Shown: positions 1 through 8,200 of the stretch, in pieces | Layout: every line of letters begins with the position of its first letter | Numbering within the stretch: position 1 is the stretch's first letter | Source of the DNA: Balneolaceae bacterium UBA1514 | Lineage (GTDB): Bacteria; Bacteroidota; Rhodothermia; Balneolales; Balneolaceae | Assembly: GCA_002323515.1 (NCBI GenBank) | Contig: DCQQ01000034.1 | Coordinates: 1 to 23,038, forward strand | DNA: 23,038 bases | Direction: 5' to 3' | The notes under the pieces: generated by a model | Database searches by the model: none | Told to the model about the DNA's origin: nothing | The model's input: only the letters and a program-made list of their open reading frames with translations | Translations under genes and position numbers: made by a program

Positions 1-26
1 CTTAATCACACTCAAATAAATATTGC

Positions 27-974
27 ATGTCATTAATCCCTCCCGCTAAACATCATGGGATTCGTACCGCTCGAGTGATGCAGTCGACTGGGAGTTGGTA
101 TGACATTCAAGGGGATGATGGTAGCATTCTCGCGGCAAGGCTACCAGGAAAGTTTCGGCAAACTCATTCAGGCCAAACGAATCCCATTGCTGTAGGTGAT
201 TATGTTCAGTATACCATCAATGAGGATAAATCGGCTCAAATAACGGATATACTAGAGCGTACTAACTATGTAACCCGAAAGGCAACTCATGGCAGGCGTG
301 GTCAACAAATATTAGTGTCTAACATTGACTATGCTATTTTGGTTAGTTCAATAAAACAGCCCAGTTATAAAACTGGTTTTATTGATCGTTTTTTGGTCAG
401 TTGTGAAGCTTATCAGGTAACCCCAATATTGTATTTTAACAAAATGGATCTGGCTGATGATGCCGATTTGAATGAACTAGCCCATACTTCGACTTTGTAT
501 GAGGACTTAGGCTATCATGTTTTGCATGGAAGTATTCTTTCACCTAAAAGTATTGATGAGCTAAAAACGTTTATAAAGGATAGAACAAGTGTCTTTATAG
601 GTCCATCGGGAGTCGGTAAAACGAGTTTATTGAATGCAATAGATGTTCGATTAGACGAAAGAACTGCCAAAATTTCTAGCTACTCAAACAAAGGTAAACA
701 TACCACCACTTTTGCCAAATTAGTACCTTTACCCTTTGGTGGATTTTTAGCGGACACACCTGGTATTAGAGAGTTTGGACTGTATAATATAGAAGATTGG
801 GAGATATCGTTATATTTTCCTGAAATGTTATTGCCCAGGGAATCATGTAAATTTAATACCTGTACTCACATACATGAGCCCTCCTGCGGAGTGCTAGAAG
901 CAGTTGAACGGGGCCAAATTGCACCATCGCGCTATTTATCTTATATGAATATGATTGAATCCTCTTGCATTTAG
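27..974 (+). CDS. rsgA: Small ribosomal subunit biogenesis GTPase RsgA
   Basis: Circularly permuted GTPase that acts in the cytoplasm in late maturation of the 30S ribosomal subunit. An N-terminal OB-fold-like region (about residues 10-80) precedes GTPase motifs in the permuted order: G4 NKMD at 138-141, G1/P-loop GPSGVGKTS at 192-200, and G3 DTPG at 243-246. The conserved GKHTTT switch segment is at 223-228. The C-terminal zinc knuckle has C274, C279, H281 and C287. Motif order and length (315 residues) fit the family well. The start ATG at 27 has no evident Shine-Dalgarno sequence, but the reading begins about where family members do. The next gene downstream is on the same strand after roughly 200 bases and looks independent. 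Confidence 0.96.
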   Translation: MSLIPPAKHHGIRTARVMQSTGSWYDIQGDDGSILAARLPGKFRQTHSGQTNPIAVGDYVQYTINEDKSAQITDILERTNYVTRKATHGRRGQQILVSNIDYAILVSSIKQPSYKTGFIDRFLVSCEAYQVTPILYFNKMDLADDADLNELAHTSTLYEDLGYHVLHGSILSPKSIDELKTFIKDRTSVFIGPSGVGKTSLLNAIDVRLDERTAKISSYSNKGKHTTTFAKLVPLPFGGFLADTPGIREFGLYNIEDWEISLYFPEMLLPRESCKFNTCTHIHEPSCGVLEAVERGQIAPSRYLSYMNMIESSCI

Positions 975-1171
975 AAGGTATAGACGAGACAAAATTTCTA
1001 TTCAGTTTATTCTTTCACTATATTAATTTCAGTTATAATACTTGGTTATAGAATATTTGCCGAATACATATTAAGATGGAAATCTAAACCAATTAACTAT
1101 GGATTTTCAGGCTATGCAGCTCATGCCAAAAGCGATTGATTTCAACTACCTTAAAAACAAGAATATTTACC

Positions 1172-2158
1172 ATGAAAAAACTCCTCTTTAGCATACTTCT
1201 AGTTACATCCTTTTTAGCTCCTATTGAAGACTCCCATGGACAGTTAAAAGAAATTGAGCAATTCCTTGATGCTGGCGGTGATAATGTTGATGCGCTCACT
1301 AAAGCGTATTTAAGCCCTCTTCCCAACGGAATCATTTCCGGATTGAATTCTGGTTGGACTACTAAAGCAAAAGCCACAAAATCACTGGGTTTTAGCCTCC
1401 AATTAAGGGCTTCTGTTGCAACCGTACCAACTCTGGAACAGACATTTGATGCTAGTACCATTGGTCTTGAAGGTATTAGTGTAAGCCCGGGTACATCGAA
1501 TACTATTTCCGGTGATAACTCAACCGGACAAATACTCACACTGCCAGATAACTCAACTTTAACCTTACCTTCTGGCATAAATTTTCCCTACGTACCTACC
1601 CCAATGGTTCAAGCTAATCTTGGTTTATTTTTAGGCACAGACGTTACCGTTCGTTACGTGCCAGAAGTTGATGTGCAACATTTTGGGTCGATTGACTTAT
1701 TTGGTGTGGGTGTAAAACACGATATAAATCAATGGATTCCCGGTGGTAAGTTACTCCCAATAGATTTGACGATTATGGCTGCTTATACTCAATTTAATAT
1801 GGCCGTTGATCTTGAATTTAATAAAGGTGCTCAGGGTCAACGGGTCGAAAGCTCAACCGAAGCAATTGTAACTAATTTATTAGTAGGCAAAACGTTACCA
1901 TTTATATCAGCCTATGCTGGAGTTGGCTACCAGTCGGGTACTTTTGATTTGAACATGCTAGGTGATTATGAGATTGGTTCAGGTGTAACACAAAGCACAT
2001 TAACAAATCCAGTATCCTACTCACAGAGTTACAATGGAGGAATCCATTTGATGGCGGGCGCCCAAATCAAACTTGCTATATTCAGAATTTTCGCAGAGGT
2101 TACCACCGCTGAATATACTACTTACAACGGGGGTATTGGTATAGGACTAAGAAACTAG
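1172..2158 (+). CDS. DUF6588-like secreted protein, probable outer-membrane protein
   Basis: Product of 328 residues with an N-terminal signal peptide (MKKLLFSILLVTSFLAP, residues 1-17, likely cleaved near 23-24). The mature part begins with a segment containing DAGGDNVDALTKAYLSP and then LNSGW, which I recognise as typical of the DUF6588 family of Bacteroidota. The rest has alternating hydrophobic residues and glycine/aromatic patterns consistent with a beta-barrel, ending in GGIGIGLRN. The function is unknown. I chose ATG 1172 over a TTG at 1136 in the same frame, because ATG 1172 places the basic n-region and hydrophobic core at the very N-terminus. The stop lies one base from the stop of the convergent ATPase gene, and no terminator is visible between them. 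Family assignment is from memory of conserved segments and is moderately sure. Confidence 0.7.
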   Translation: MKKLLFSILLVTSFLAPIEDSHGQLKEIEQFLDAGGDNVDALTKAYLSPLPNGIISGLNSGWTTKAKATKSLGFSLQLRASVATVPTLEQTFDASTIGLEGISVSPGTSNTISGDNSTGQILTLPDNSTLTLPSGINFPYVPTPMVQANLGLFLGTDVTVRYVPEVDVQHFGSIDLFGVGVKHDINQWIPGGKLLPIDLTIMAAYTQFNMAVDLEFNKGAQGQRVESSTEAIVTNLLVGKTLPFISAYAGVGYQSGTFDLNMLGDYEIGSGVTQSTLTNPVSYSQSYNGGIHLMAGAQIKLAIFRIFAEVTTAEYTTYNGGIGIGLRN

Positions 2159-2159
2159 A

Positions 2160-2891
2160 CTAAGCCACTGTTTCCTTTTCTAAAACAGGATTGGGTACAG
2201 CTTCATCCTTCTCAACTAATCCATCACGTAGACGAACTATTCGTCGAGCATACTCGGCGATTTCAATTTCATGAGTTACCAGGATAATTGTATTACCAGC
2301 CTTATATAACTCTTCGAAGAGTAACATGATTTCAAATCCTGTCTTAGAGTCTAGATTCCCTGTTGGTTCATCTGCTAGTAGAATAGATGGTGCATTTACT
2401 AGTGCTCGTGCTATAGCTACCCGTTGACGCTGACCCCCAGAGAGCTCATTTGGTTTATGATCAACTCTGTCACCTAATCCAACTTTATTTAACACCTCAA
2501 GAGCTCTTTCTTTACGATCGGAAGCTTTTACACCTGCATAAATTAAAGGGAGTTCTACATTTGCCAAGCAACTAGTTCTAGGAAGTAAATTGAAGGTCTG
2601 AAATACAAAGCCAATTTCACGGTTCCTGACCTCAGCTAAATCAGAATCGTCCATTTGGCTAACCCGATTTCCATTCAAAATATACTCACCTGAACTAGGG
2701 GTGTCTAGACAGCCAATCATATTCATTAAAGTAGACTTCCCCGATCCTGAGGGACCCATAATAGCTATATATTCGTTATGCTGCATCTGCAGACTTACTC
2801 CAGCAAGAGCACGCACCTCGGTTTCACCCATCTGATAAACGCGTGTTAGATTTTCAATCTGTATTACCGCACCTCTCTGAGAATCACTCAT
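2160..2891 (-). CDS. ABC transporter ATP-binding protein, LolD/MacB type
   Basis: Cytoplasmic ATPase subunit (243 residues from ATG 2891) for MacB/FtsX-type permeases. It has all nucleotide-binding motifs: Walker [10 protein letters not shown] at 46-54, Q-loop Q98, signature [15 protein letters not shown] at 150-164, Walker B with ADEPTGNLD at 173-181, and H-loop VTHE around H207. The best start is the ATG at 2891, which overlaps the stop of the adaptor gene by 8 bases (ATGAGTGA) and suits translational coupling. An in-frame ATG seven codons upstream (2912) is possible but less likely. It is the last gene of the minus-strand operon. Its natural partners are the two permeases at 6952-9427, which carry no ATPase domain. 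It could energise efflux (MacAB-like) or lipoprotein/envelope handling (Lol-like); the adjacent adaptor and TolC genes favour efflux. Confidence 0.93.
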   Translation of the reverse strand: MSDSQRGAVIQIENLTRVYQMGETEVRALAGVSLQMQHNEYIAIMGPSGSGKSTLMNMIGCLDTPSSGEYILNGNRVSQMDDSDLAEVRNREIGFVFQTFNLLPRTSCLANVELPLIYAGVKASDRKERALEVLNKVGLGDRVDHKPNELSGGQRQRVAIARALVNAPSILLADEPTGNLDSKTGFEIMLLFEELYKAGNTIILVTHEIEIAEYARRIVRLRDGLVEKDEAVPNPVLEKETVA

Positions 2892-4266
2892 CGCTGTCAC
2901 CCTCTTTAGCAATCATAATTTTATCATTATTTTTCAAGGTTCTTGAGAGAATTCTGTAACTACCCACAACAATTTCTTGACCTACATCCAAGCCTTGTGA
3001 TATTTGGATGTTAGCATTATCACTAATACCAGTTTCAACCTCTTTTCGTACCGCCATACCATTTTCTATTACAAAAACTACTTTCCTGATATCTTGTTCT
3101 TGTATTTTTAGTGATACTGGAGATGGATCTGATTCATTCAATTCTCCTTCATTAGATTCAATTGTATTTGATTCCGTGGCCTTATCCAGAGAAAAGTCTC
3201 GCACGGTTACCGCCTGAATAGGTACTGATACTACATCTATGGCTGTATCTGTTTCAATATCGACACTCGCTGACATTCCAGGTTTAAAATTTGGAGCTGG
3301 AAGTAATTCAGTGACTTCTTCAGCAATCACAGCTTCAAGCTGACCACCACCCTGTCCAAGGTTGTGAGGAGTTACAATTCTAACTTTAACTTTATAATTA
3401 GTTATCTGTTCATTAGTTCCCGCACCCGAAACCCTTGCAGAATTAGCTATCTCAGTTACTACTCCATTAAAAAGTCGATTAGGATATGCATCTACCTCAA
3501 TACGTGCCGTATCGCTAATACTGACATTGACAATATCATTCTCATTTACATCGACTTCTACTTCCATTCGATCCAATAATGAAACTCTCATCATCTCGGT
3601 GCCCGCCATTTGAGCATTTCCTAAAACGCGCTCACCTGCTTCGACTGTAAGTCCTGTCACCGTGCCATTCTGTGGAGCTCTAATAACGGTTTGCTCCAAT
3701 TCTTCTTGGGCTTGTCTTAATTGTGCTTGAGCACTTTCTATTTGATATTCTGAAGCTTTTAAATTGGCTTTCTGAGATTCCCAATTTGAAGTAGATTGGA
3801 TAAATTGTAGTTCCGAGATTAACTCTTTATCAAATAATTCTTTGTCTCTGATATACGTGGCTTCCGCTTGAATAAGTGCTGCTCGGGTTTGCTCCATTCG
3901 TGCTTTTTGTGTCAATAAGGCAGCATTTAAATTGTCAATTCTGGCTTGATAAATGTCCGGTTTTATTCGCACTAACAAATCACCCTCACGAACAAAATCA
4001 CCTTCTTGTACAGCTAATTCTATTATTTCACCAGATACATCGGGTCTTATAATTACCTCTACTTCTGGCTGAATATTCCCAGAAGCCGAGACCTTCTGAG
4101 TAATGGTTGCATACTTTGTATATGTGGTTTTCACCTCAATTTCGGAGTTAGACTCTCCAATGACCCCAAATTGTTTTAAGGCAAAAAGTAGAACCATTAT
4201 ACTAATTAATACAACAGAAGTATAGATGAGCGATTTGTTGGAGGATTTGTTCGATTTGGTTGACAT
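2884..4266 (-). CDS. HlyD/MacA-type periplasmic adaptor (membrane fusion protein)
   Basis: Periplasmic adaptor of 460 residues that would bridge an inner-membrane ABC permease and the TolC-type outer-membrane factor. It has a single N-terminal membrane anchor (about 13-33), followed by the first half of a lipoyl-like domain (residues 60-102, with [18 protein letters not shown]). A helical hairpin (about 105-195, heptad-like and Gln/Ala/Glu-rich) comes next, then the second lipoyl half with [10 protein letters not shown] (197-206). Beta-barrel and membrane-proximal regions complete it. An acidic low-complexity insert (about 359-392, rich in Glu, Ser, Asn and Asp) interrupts the membrane-proximal part and may be a lineage-specific loop. 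The gene lies 32 bases after tolC and overlaps the ATPase gene by 8 bases, so the three are probably co-expressed. The exported substrate cannot be told from sequence. Confidence 0.92.
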   Translation of the reverse strand: MSTKSNKSSNKSLIYTSVVLISIMVLLFALKQFGVIGESNSEIEVKTTYTKYATITQKVSASGNIQPEVEVIIRPDVSGEIIELAVQEGDFVREGDLLVRIKPDIYQARIDNLNAALLTQKARMEQTRAALIQAEATYIRDKELFDKELISELQFIQSTSNWESQKANLKASEYQIESAQAQLRQAQEELEQTVIRAPQNGTVTGLTVEAGERVLGNAQMAGTEMMRVSLLDRMEVEVDVNENDIVNVSISDTARIEVDAYPNRLFNGVVTEIANSARVSGAGTNEQITNYKVKVRIVTPHNLGQGGGQLEAVIAEEVTELLPAPNFKPGMSASVDIETDTAIDVVSVPIQAVTVRDFSLDKATESNTIESNEGELNESDPSPVSLKIQEQDIRKVVFVIENGMAVRKEVETGISDNANIQISQGLDVGQEIVVGSYRILSRTLKNNDKIMIAKEGDSDE

Positions 4267-4298
4267 AGATTTGATTAGATTATTTTATTCAATGAACA

Positions 4299-5675
4299 TT
4301 AAAAAATATTGTTACCCTCTAATTTTCCAAGAAAGAAATCCAAAAGCTTCTCTTGAAAAATAAGATTGTACATTGCCTGAGTGTAGTTAGACTGAGCACT
4401 TACAAATGAAGACTGAGCTTGAGTAAGCTCAATAAGTGTACTGGCACCCAAATTATAACGCTCTTGTTGTGTTTGAAAGGCTCGCTCAGAAGCTACTAAA
4501 GATTTTTCTGAGGCTTCTAATTGCTTCACGTATGAACTGTAATCATTGTATGCCTGGGAAACCTCCTGAATCACCTGCATTTTAGAATTGTCTAAATTTA
4601 ATTCAGCATTTTTTAACTGAACCTCTGACGACTGGATAGAATACATTCTGTTCCAATTATTGAATAATGGTAAACTAAATGATAAACCTAGTGAACGGTT
4701 TACCTGTTGATCAAAAAACTGATCAGAAAAACTGACTTCAGCACCACCAATAGAGTACTGATCGGAATACCGAGAAGAAACCCCTGCAGATGCTCTTAAG
4801 GTAGGCAGTAGACTGTTTTTCGTAATTTTCATTTGGTATTGTAATGATGAAATGGATGCCTCAGCGCTTAAAATATCACTTCTTTTAGACAAAGCTTCAT
4901 TAACCAAAGACCTCAAATTAACATCCATCAAAGGAAGGTCATTTAAGGTTAAATCAGGAACTAAAAAATCATAGGCACCAAGAGGATCCATTTCCAACTG
5001 TCTAATTAAGAGCAGACTATTCAACGATAGTGTATTCTCTCTTTGCGTCACAACCAATTCATCATTTGCTACCTGAGCCTCCTGATTAAATAAATCTACA
5101 ATTGGCCTAGCACCCAGCTCAACCTGTGCTTGTACCTGTACAAGTTGGGCTGTTGAAGTCTCAAGATTTTTTTTAGCTATAGCTAACAACTCTTTATCCA
5201 ATAAAACCTGTAAATACCTGGATGCTGTATTAAATATTACTGATTCTTTAGCTCTTTCGTACTGCTGCTCTGTTGATTCTTTGTTAGACTGGCCACTCTT
5301 TAATGTTAATATATTATTGAATCCATTGAATAAACTAATATTTGCGCTAACACCACCACTTATAGATTGAGAACTAACATCAACAAATGGGTCTAATCCT
5401 TCACTGAATCGATCAAAAATAAACTGTTGACCAGTAGTCCTACTACCATTCATACTTGCTGATAAAGTTGGTAGAAAATCAGCTTTTTCACTAAAAATTA
5501 GATCCTCTGCCAAATCTAGTTCATTTTTTGCTTGTTTTAACGAATAATTATTTTCCAGTGCAATGGAAATAGCTTGATCGATTGTAATGACTCTAACATC
5601 AGTACTTTGAGCAAATAAAGAGGTTGAAATTAGACCAAATAATAATAATAATAAGAGTGTTTTTTGCTTAAGCAT
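4299..5675 (-). CDS. TolC-family outer-membrane efflux protein
   Basis: Outer-membrane factor of 458 residues, the exit duct of a tripartite transporter. Residues 1-22 form a signal peptide (Leu-rich core, likely cleavage after LFA). The mature protein starts with ITIDQAISIALENNYSLKQA, the typical OMF opening with an alanine- and asparagine-rich helix. Two internally related helical/beta repeats follow, with the second helical segment around 395-445 containing RYNLGASTLIELTQAQSSF, a hallmark of the family. The length matches the usual 430-500. It is transcribed with the adaptor and ATPase genes. The 180 bases upstream contain a pair of perfect direct repeats (5766-5796), so this gene may have its own regulated promoter in addition to readthrough from the upstream permease genes. 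Confidence 0.94.
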   Translation of the reverse strand: MLKQKTLLLLLLFGLISTSLFAQSTDVRVITIDQAISIALENNYSLKQAKNELDLAEDLIFSEKADFLPTLSASMNGSRTTGQQFIFDRFSEGLDPFVDVSSQSISGGVSANISLFNGFNNILTLKSGQSNKESTEQQYERAKESVIFNTASRYLQVLLDKELLAIAKKNLETSTAQLVQVQAQVELGARPIVDLFNQEAQVANDELVVTQRENTLSLNSLLLIRQLEMDPLGAYDFLVPDLTLNDLPLMDVNLRSLVNEALSKRSDILSAEASISSLQYQMKITKNSLLPTLRASAGVSSRYSDQYSIGGAEVSFSDQFFDQQVNRSLGLSFSLPLFNNWNRMYSIQSSEVQLKNAELNLDNSKMQVIQEVSQAYNDYSSYVKQLEASEKSLVASERAFQTQQERYNLGASTLIELTQAQSSFVSAQSNYTQAMYNLIFQEKLLDFFLGKLEGNNIF

Positions 5676-5765
5676 TTCAGTATATATTTTTAATTACTAG
5701 AGAGTTAACGATTTGCTGTAAAGATAGTTACAAAATTCGTTTAATTAGTTTCCATTAATATTCTT

Positions 5766-5796
5766 TTACCTGAATATTATAACATGCTTACCTGAA
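5766..5796 (-). promoter_or_regulatory. Tandem 9-bp direct repeat upstream of tolC, candidate operator
   Basis: TTACCTGAA occurs twice on the plus strand, at 5766-5774 and 5788-5796 (TTCAGGTAA on the transcribed minus strand). The copies are separated by 13 bases, that is 22 bases start to start, about two helical turns. A TATAAT-like element (minus strand, 5781-5776) lies between them. The geometry is that of LytTR-domain response-regulator sites, and the repeat plus its next base shares several positions with known AgrA-type half sites. The regulator identity is an inference; no LytTR gene is in the window. Confidence 0.45.
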
Positions 5797-5855
5797 CAGC
5801 TAGGTATAAGATTTGATTGTAGGAAATAGTTTATTTGCGAATCTAAATTCAATTT

Positions 5856-6293
5856 TTACTTTTTTGATTCAGTCCCTTTTACCGAATTACTTGTTCTCAA
5901 GTAATCATTCAATGAGTCTTCAGCAAAATTAAGTATGCCATCAATTATTTTTTGTGTAATTCTTCTTTTTACCCGTTGCTTTAAGTCACTGCCGACCCAT
6001 CCTTTCTCTTCTACCAAATGACTAGAGTAATTTGAATGATTCTGTAGACTACCCTGGTGCATATCAGCGGTGATTTTTTTTTGGGTCGATGCGGTCCCAG
6101 CAACTTTCCCTGCTAATAGACCCAACCCAAAGGTTATGAACAAAGAAGAAAATGGACGTTTCGAAACCAATTTTTGAGGTGATTTACCTATTTCAATCGT
6201 TTCTTTTGTTGCTTGAAGTTTTTGATCGAAACGTTTCTCAATAGCCTTAATTTTTTTTTCGATATCCCTCTTTTTTTCTAGACTACTTGTCAT
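5856..6293 (-). CDS. Small membrane-anchored protein with DUF883/YqjD-like anchor
   Basis: Protein of 145 residues of unknown function. A charged, Lys/Glu-rich helical N-terminus (1-35) is followed by a short hydrophobic glycine-rich anchor at 46-66 (RPFSSLFITFGLGLLAGKVA). A polar linker and an amphipathic basic C-terminal region (about 100-135) follow. The anchor resembles that of the 66-residue protein at 6691-6891 (shared pattern P-x-x-S, then FG-x-G-x-L), so the two may be distant relatives. Its ATG overlaps the stop of the holin-like gene by 11 bases (ATGACAAGTAG), which strongly implies co-translation. Position and context match the third member of yqjD-yqjE-type clusters, but I cannot assign homology to YqjK. 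Confidence 0.75.
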   Translation of the reverse strand: MTSSLEKKRDIEKKIKAIEKRFDQKLQATKETIEIGKSPQKLVSKRPFSSLFITFGLGLLAGKVAGTASTQKKITADMHQGSLQNHSNYSSHLVEEKGWVGSDLKQRVKRRITQKIIDGILNFAEDSLNDYLRTSNSVKGTESKK

Positions 6294-6648
6294 AATCTTT
6301 TTTCTTTACTAATAATTTGTTAAATAAATCATCGGAAAGTGATTCTTTCATTCGACCAAAAATAAATCTAGGAGTATTGGAAAGAAAAAGAATCCCTAAA
6401 AGCAGCAGTGGGAGGCCTATACTAAGATAACCAAATACTGGATTGCCCATTAAATCGCCTAAATATTGGGCTAAAGCAAACATCAAGAAGAATAGAGCAA
6501 TACCCAACAAAAGTATGGCAAACACTTTTTGAAGAACCAATGATACCAAATGTGATAATACCTCACTAGCATTAATTGCAATCCAGTCGAATCGAAGTTC
6601 AATGTAATCCTTTAAGTCACGTGCTAACTCTTTAATAGATTCGTTCAT
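6283..6648 (-). CDS. Holin-superfamily III / YqjE-like membrane protein
   Basis: Membrane protein of 121 residues. An N-terminal amphipathic segment (ELARDLKDYIELRF, 7-20) precedes two transmembrane helices (about 36-62 and 71-90) separated by a short GDLMGNP turn. The C-terminal tail is charged. This topology, including the 'D-x-x-x-x-E-L-R' lead-in before the first helix, is that of the phage-holin-like family PF07332 to which E. coli YqjE belongs. These are chromosomal envelope proteins, usually found beside DUF883/YqjD genes, and are not lysis genes. Here the gene follows a YqjD-like gene by 42 bases and overlaps the next gene by 11 bases. The exact role is unknown; association with inner-membrane or stationary-phase physiology is inferred from the E. 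coli cluster. Confidence 0.8.
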   Translation of the reverse strand: MNESIKELARDLKDYIELRFDWIAINASEVLSHLVSLVLQKVFAILLLGIALFFLMFALAQYLGDLMGNPVFGYLSIGLPLLLLGILFLSNTPRFIFGRMKESLSDDLFNKLLVKKKDYDK

Positions 6649-6690
6649 TAGGTCGGGGTAATAGTTCTAGTGGCTTAGATACTAAACTAT

Positions 6691-6891
6691 CTATTTAAAT
6701 ATTCGGGAAAGCAAATAACCTACCCCAAACGAAACTAATACACTCTTTATAGGATGCTCACGCACGATTGACTCCACCTGCTCCTTCAATTCTTCTACGT
6801 CTAATTTCATCGGTTCTTCAAGAACCGTCTCTGTGTCTGTAATCGTTTTTTCGAGTCGCTTATTTAAATTATCTAATATTTGTTCGTCCAT
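6691..6891 (-). CDS. DUF883 (ElaB/YqjD)-like membrane-anchored small protein
   Basis: Protein of 66 residues with an acidic helical, probably coiled-coil region (1-43), then the family-typical VREHPIKSVLVSFGVGYLL (43-61) with a glycine-containing C-terminal membrane anchor and a short basic tail. The REHP lead-in followed by a C-terminal anchor is characteristic of the ElaB/YqjD/DUF883 family. E. coli YqjD is a C-tail-anchored protein reported to bind ribosomes in stationary phase. Whether this shorter homologue does so is unknown. It has the clearest Shine-Dalgarno sequence in the operon, just upstream. The neighbouring holin-like gene strengthens the assignment, as the two families commonly occur together. 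Confidence 0.8.
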   Translation of the reverse strand: MDEQILDNLNKRLEKTITDTETVLEEPMKLDVEELKEQVESIVREHPIKSVLVSFGVGYLLSRIFK

Positions 6892-6895
6892 ACTA

Positions 6896-6904
6896 CTCTC
6901 CTTT
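6896..6904 (-). promoter_or_regulatory. Strong ribosome binding site for the YqjD-like gene
   Basis: On the minus strand AAAGGAGAG lies four bases before the ATG at 6891, a near-consensus Shine-Dalgarno sequence. Most other starts in this window lack one, so this small gene may be translated at a higher level than its operon neighbours. It also confirms the start codon. Confidence 0.7.
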
Positions 6905-6951
6905 GTTTACTCTTATAAATATATCAAAATTTGCCTCTAACTGCCATAATA

Positions 6952-8181
6952 CTATTCATAGCGCAAGCTCTCAATGGGGTCTAACTGAGCTGCTTTGAAA
7001 GCAGGATACACGCCAAAAACTATACCTATAAATAACATACCCATAAAGCTACCGATGACAGACCATAATGGAATAACAACGCTAGCATCAATCACATAGG
7101 CTAAGAAGTTTCCCGCACCAATACCTAAAATCATACCTATCACCCCACCTATTTGGCAGACAAAAATAGCTTCGGCTAAAAATTGATTTATAATTGCTTT
7201 TTTAGTAGCACCAACGGCCTTTCTTATTCCAATCTCTTTGGTTCTTTCAGTGACTGATACTAACATGATATTCATAACGCCTATACCCGCTCCAAGCAAG
7301 GTGATAAGTCCGATAAAGGCACCGCCTACATAAAGAGCAGAAGTAAATACATCAAAAGACCCAGAAAGAGATTCATTGGTAGATATCTCAAAATCATTCT
7401 CCTCACCTGGTGATACTTCCCTAATAATTCTTAAAACTCCAGTAACTTCATCAATAAGTTTCGGGATACCGGCTATATCTGGCGCACGTAATTGAATTTC
7501 GATGTTTCTTTTTCCACCATACAGTAATTTTCCAGTTGTAAATGGTATTAGAACAAAGTTGTCAAATGATTGCCCTAGAATAGAGCCTTTTTTTTCAGCT
7601 ACTCCTATAATTAAAAAGGTATTTCCATCTATTCTAATTTCCTTGCCAATAGGATCTACACTTCGAAATAATTCATCCAATACGTCATGGCCTAAAATGG
7701 CAACGGATCTAGAGTATTGAACGTCTTCTTGTGTGATATTACGTCCAGAATAAATTTCATATGAATTATTGCTTATAAAATTGTGATTACTACCAAATAT
7801 TCCAACAGTTGGTTCAGTTTCTAAATCCCCAAATTGAATTTTAGTATAAGTAAAGTCTTCATTAGGATTCATGTTTTCAGCATATCCCAGTAATTGCTCA
7901 GATTTTTCTGCCTGATCAAATGTTTCAAATGTTAACCTTTTTCTATTTCTTTTCGAAGTATCTCCACCTATCTGAATAGCAGGATATCTAGTTACGACTA
8001 CAACATCACTACCCATCATACTTAAGGTCTCCTTGAAATAATTATCAAGTACAGCTACTGCCGTCGTGGATACTAACACAGAAAAAACACCAATGACTAA
8101 AGCTAGTAGAGTTAATGAGGACCGTAATTTATTTGTAAACAGCGCTTTTACAGCTTGAGCTAATATTTCCAGATTGAACAT
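6952..8181 (-). CDS. ABC transporter permease, MacB/FtsX family (second of pair)
   Basis: Inner-membrane permease of 409 residues without a fused ATPase domain. It has one N-terminal transmembrane helix (about 20-45) and a large periplasmic MacB-type core domain (about 50-245). The FtsX C-terminal domain has three transmembrane helices (about 280-305, 335-360 and 372-395). The cytoplasmic coupling segment ERTKEIGIRKAVGA and the terminal DPIESLRYE are family hallmarks. It lies 19 bases after the paralogous permease, from which it differs enough to suggest a heterodimer or two alternative permeases sharing one ATPase. With the adaptor, TolC and ATPase genes in the same operon, the set resembles a split MacAB-TolC exporter. 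Confidence 0.93.
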   Translation of the reverse strand: MFNLEILAQAVKALFTNKLRSSLTLLALVIGVFSVLVSTTAVAVLDNYFKETLSMMGSDVVVVTRYPAIQIGGDTSKRNRKRLTFETFDQAEKSEQLLGYAENMNPNEDFTYTKIQFGDLETEPTVGIFGSNHNFISNNSYEIYSGRNITQEDVQYSRSVAILGHDVLDELFRSVDPIGKEIRIDGNTFLIIGVAEKKGSILGQSFDNFVLIPFTTGKLLYGGKRNIEIQLRAPDIAGIPKLIDEVTGVLRIIREVSPGEENDFEISTNESLSGSFDVFTSALYVGGAFIGLITLLGAGIGVMNIMLVSVTERTKEIGIRKAVGATKKAIINQFLAEAIFVCQIGGVIGMILGIGAGNFLAYVIDASVVIPLWSVIGSFMGMLFIGIVFGVYPAFKAAQLDPIESLRYE

Positions 8182-8200
8182 AATGTTTAGTTCCTTTTAT

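Noticed and set aside
1020..1075. Possible TATAAT-like promoter and Bacteroidota-type TAnnTTTG element upstream of the DUF6588-like gene
   Set aside because: The TTTG-like element matches only partly and the upstream TTG is at the wrong distance, so I could not define a promoter with confidence.
1099..1191. 30-codon open frame (ATG 1099, TAG 1191) overlapping the start of the DUF6588-like gene, possible leader peptide
   Set aside because: No Shine-Dalgarno sequence, no regulatory codon run and no attenuator-type hairpins; probably chance.
1093..1578. 161-codon open frame on the minus strand opposite the DUF6588-like gene
   Set aside because: It lies antisense to a gene with a clear signal peptide and family-like segments, and its translation has no recognisable domain or start context.
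6283..6648. Holin-like gene as a sign of a prophage
   Set aside because: The topology matches chromosomal YqjE-type proteins and it sits beside a DUF883-like gene; no endolysin, structural or integrase genes are nearby.
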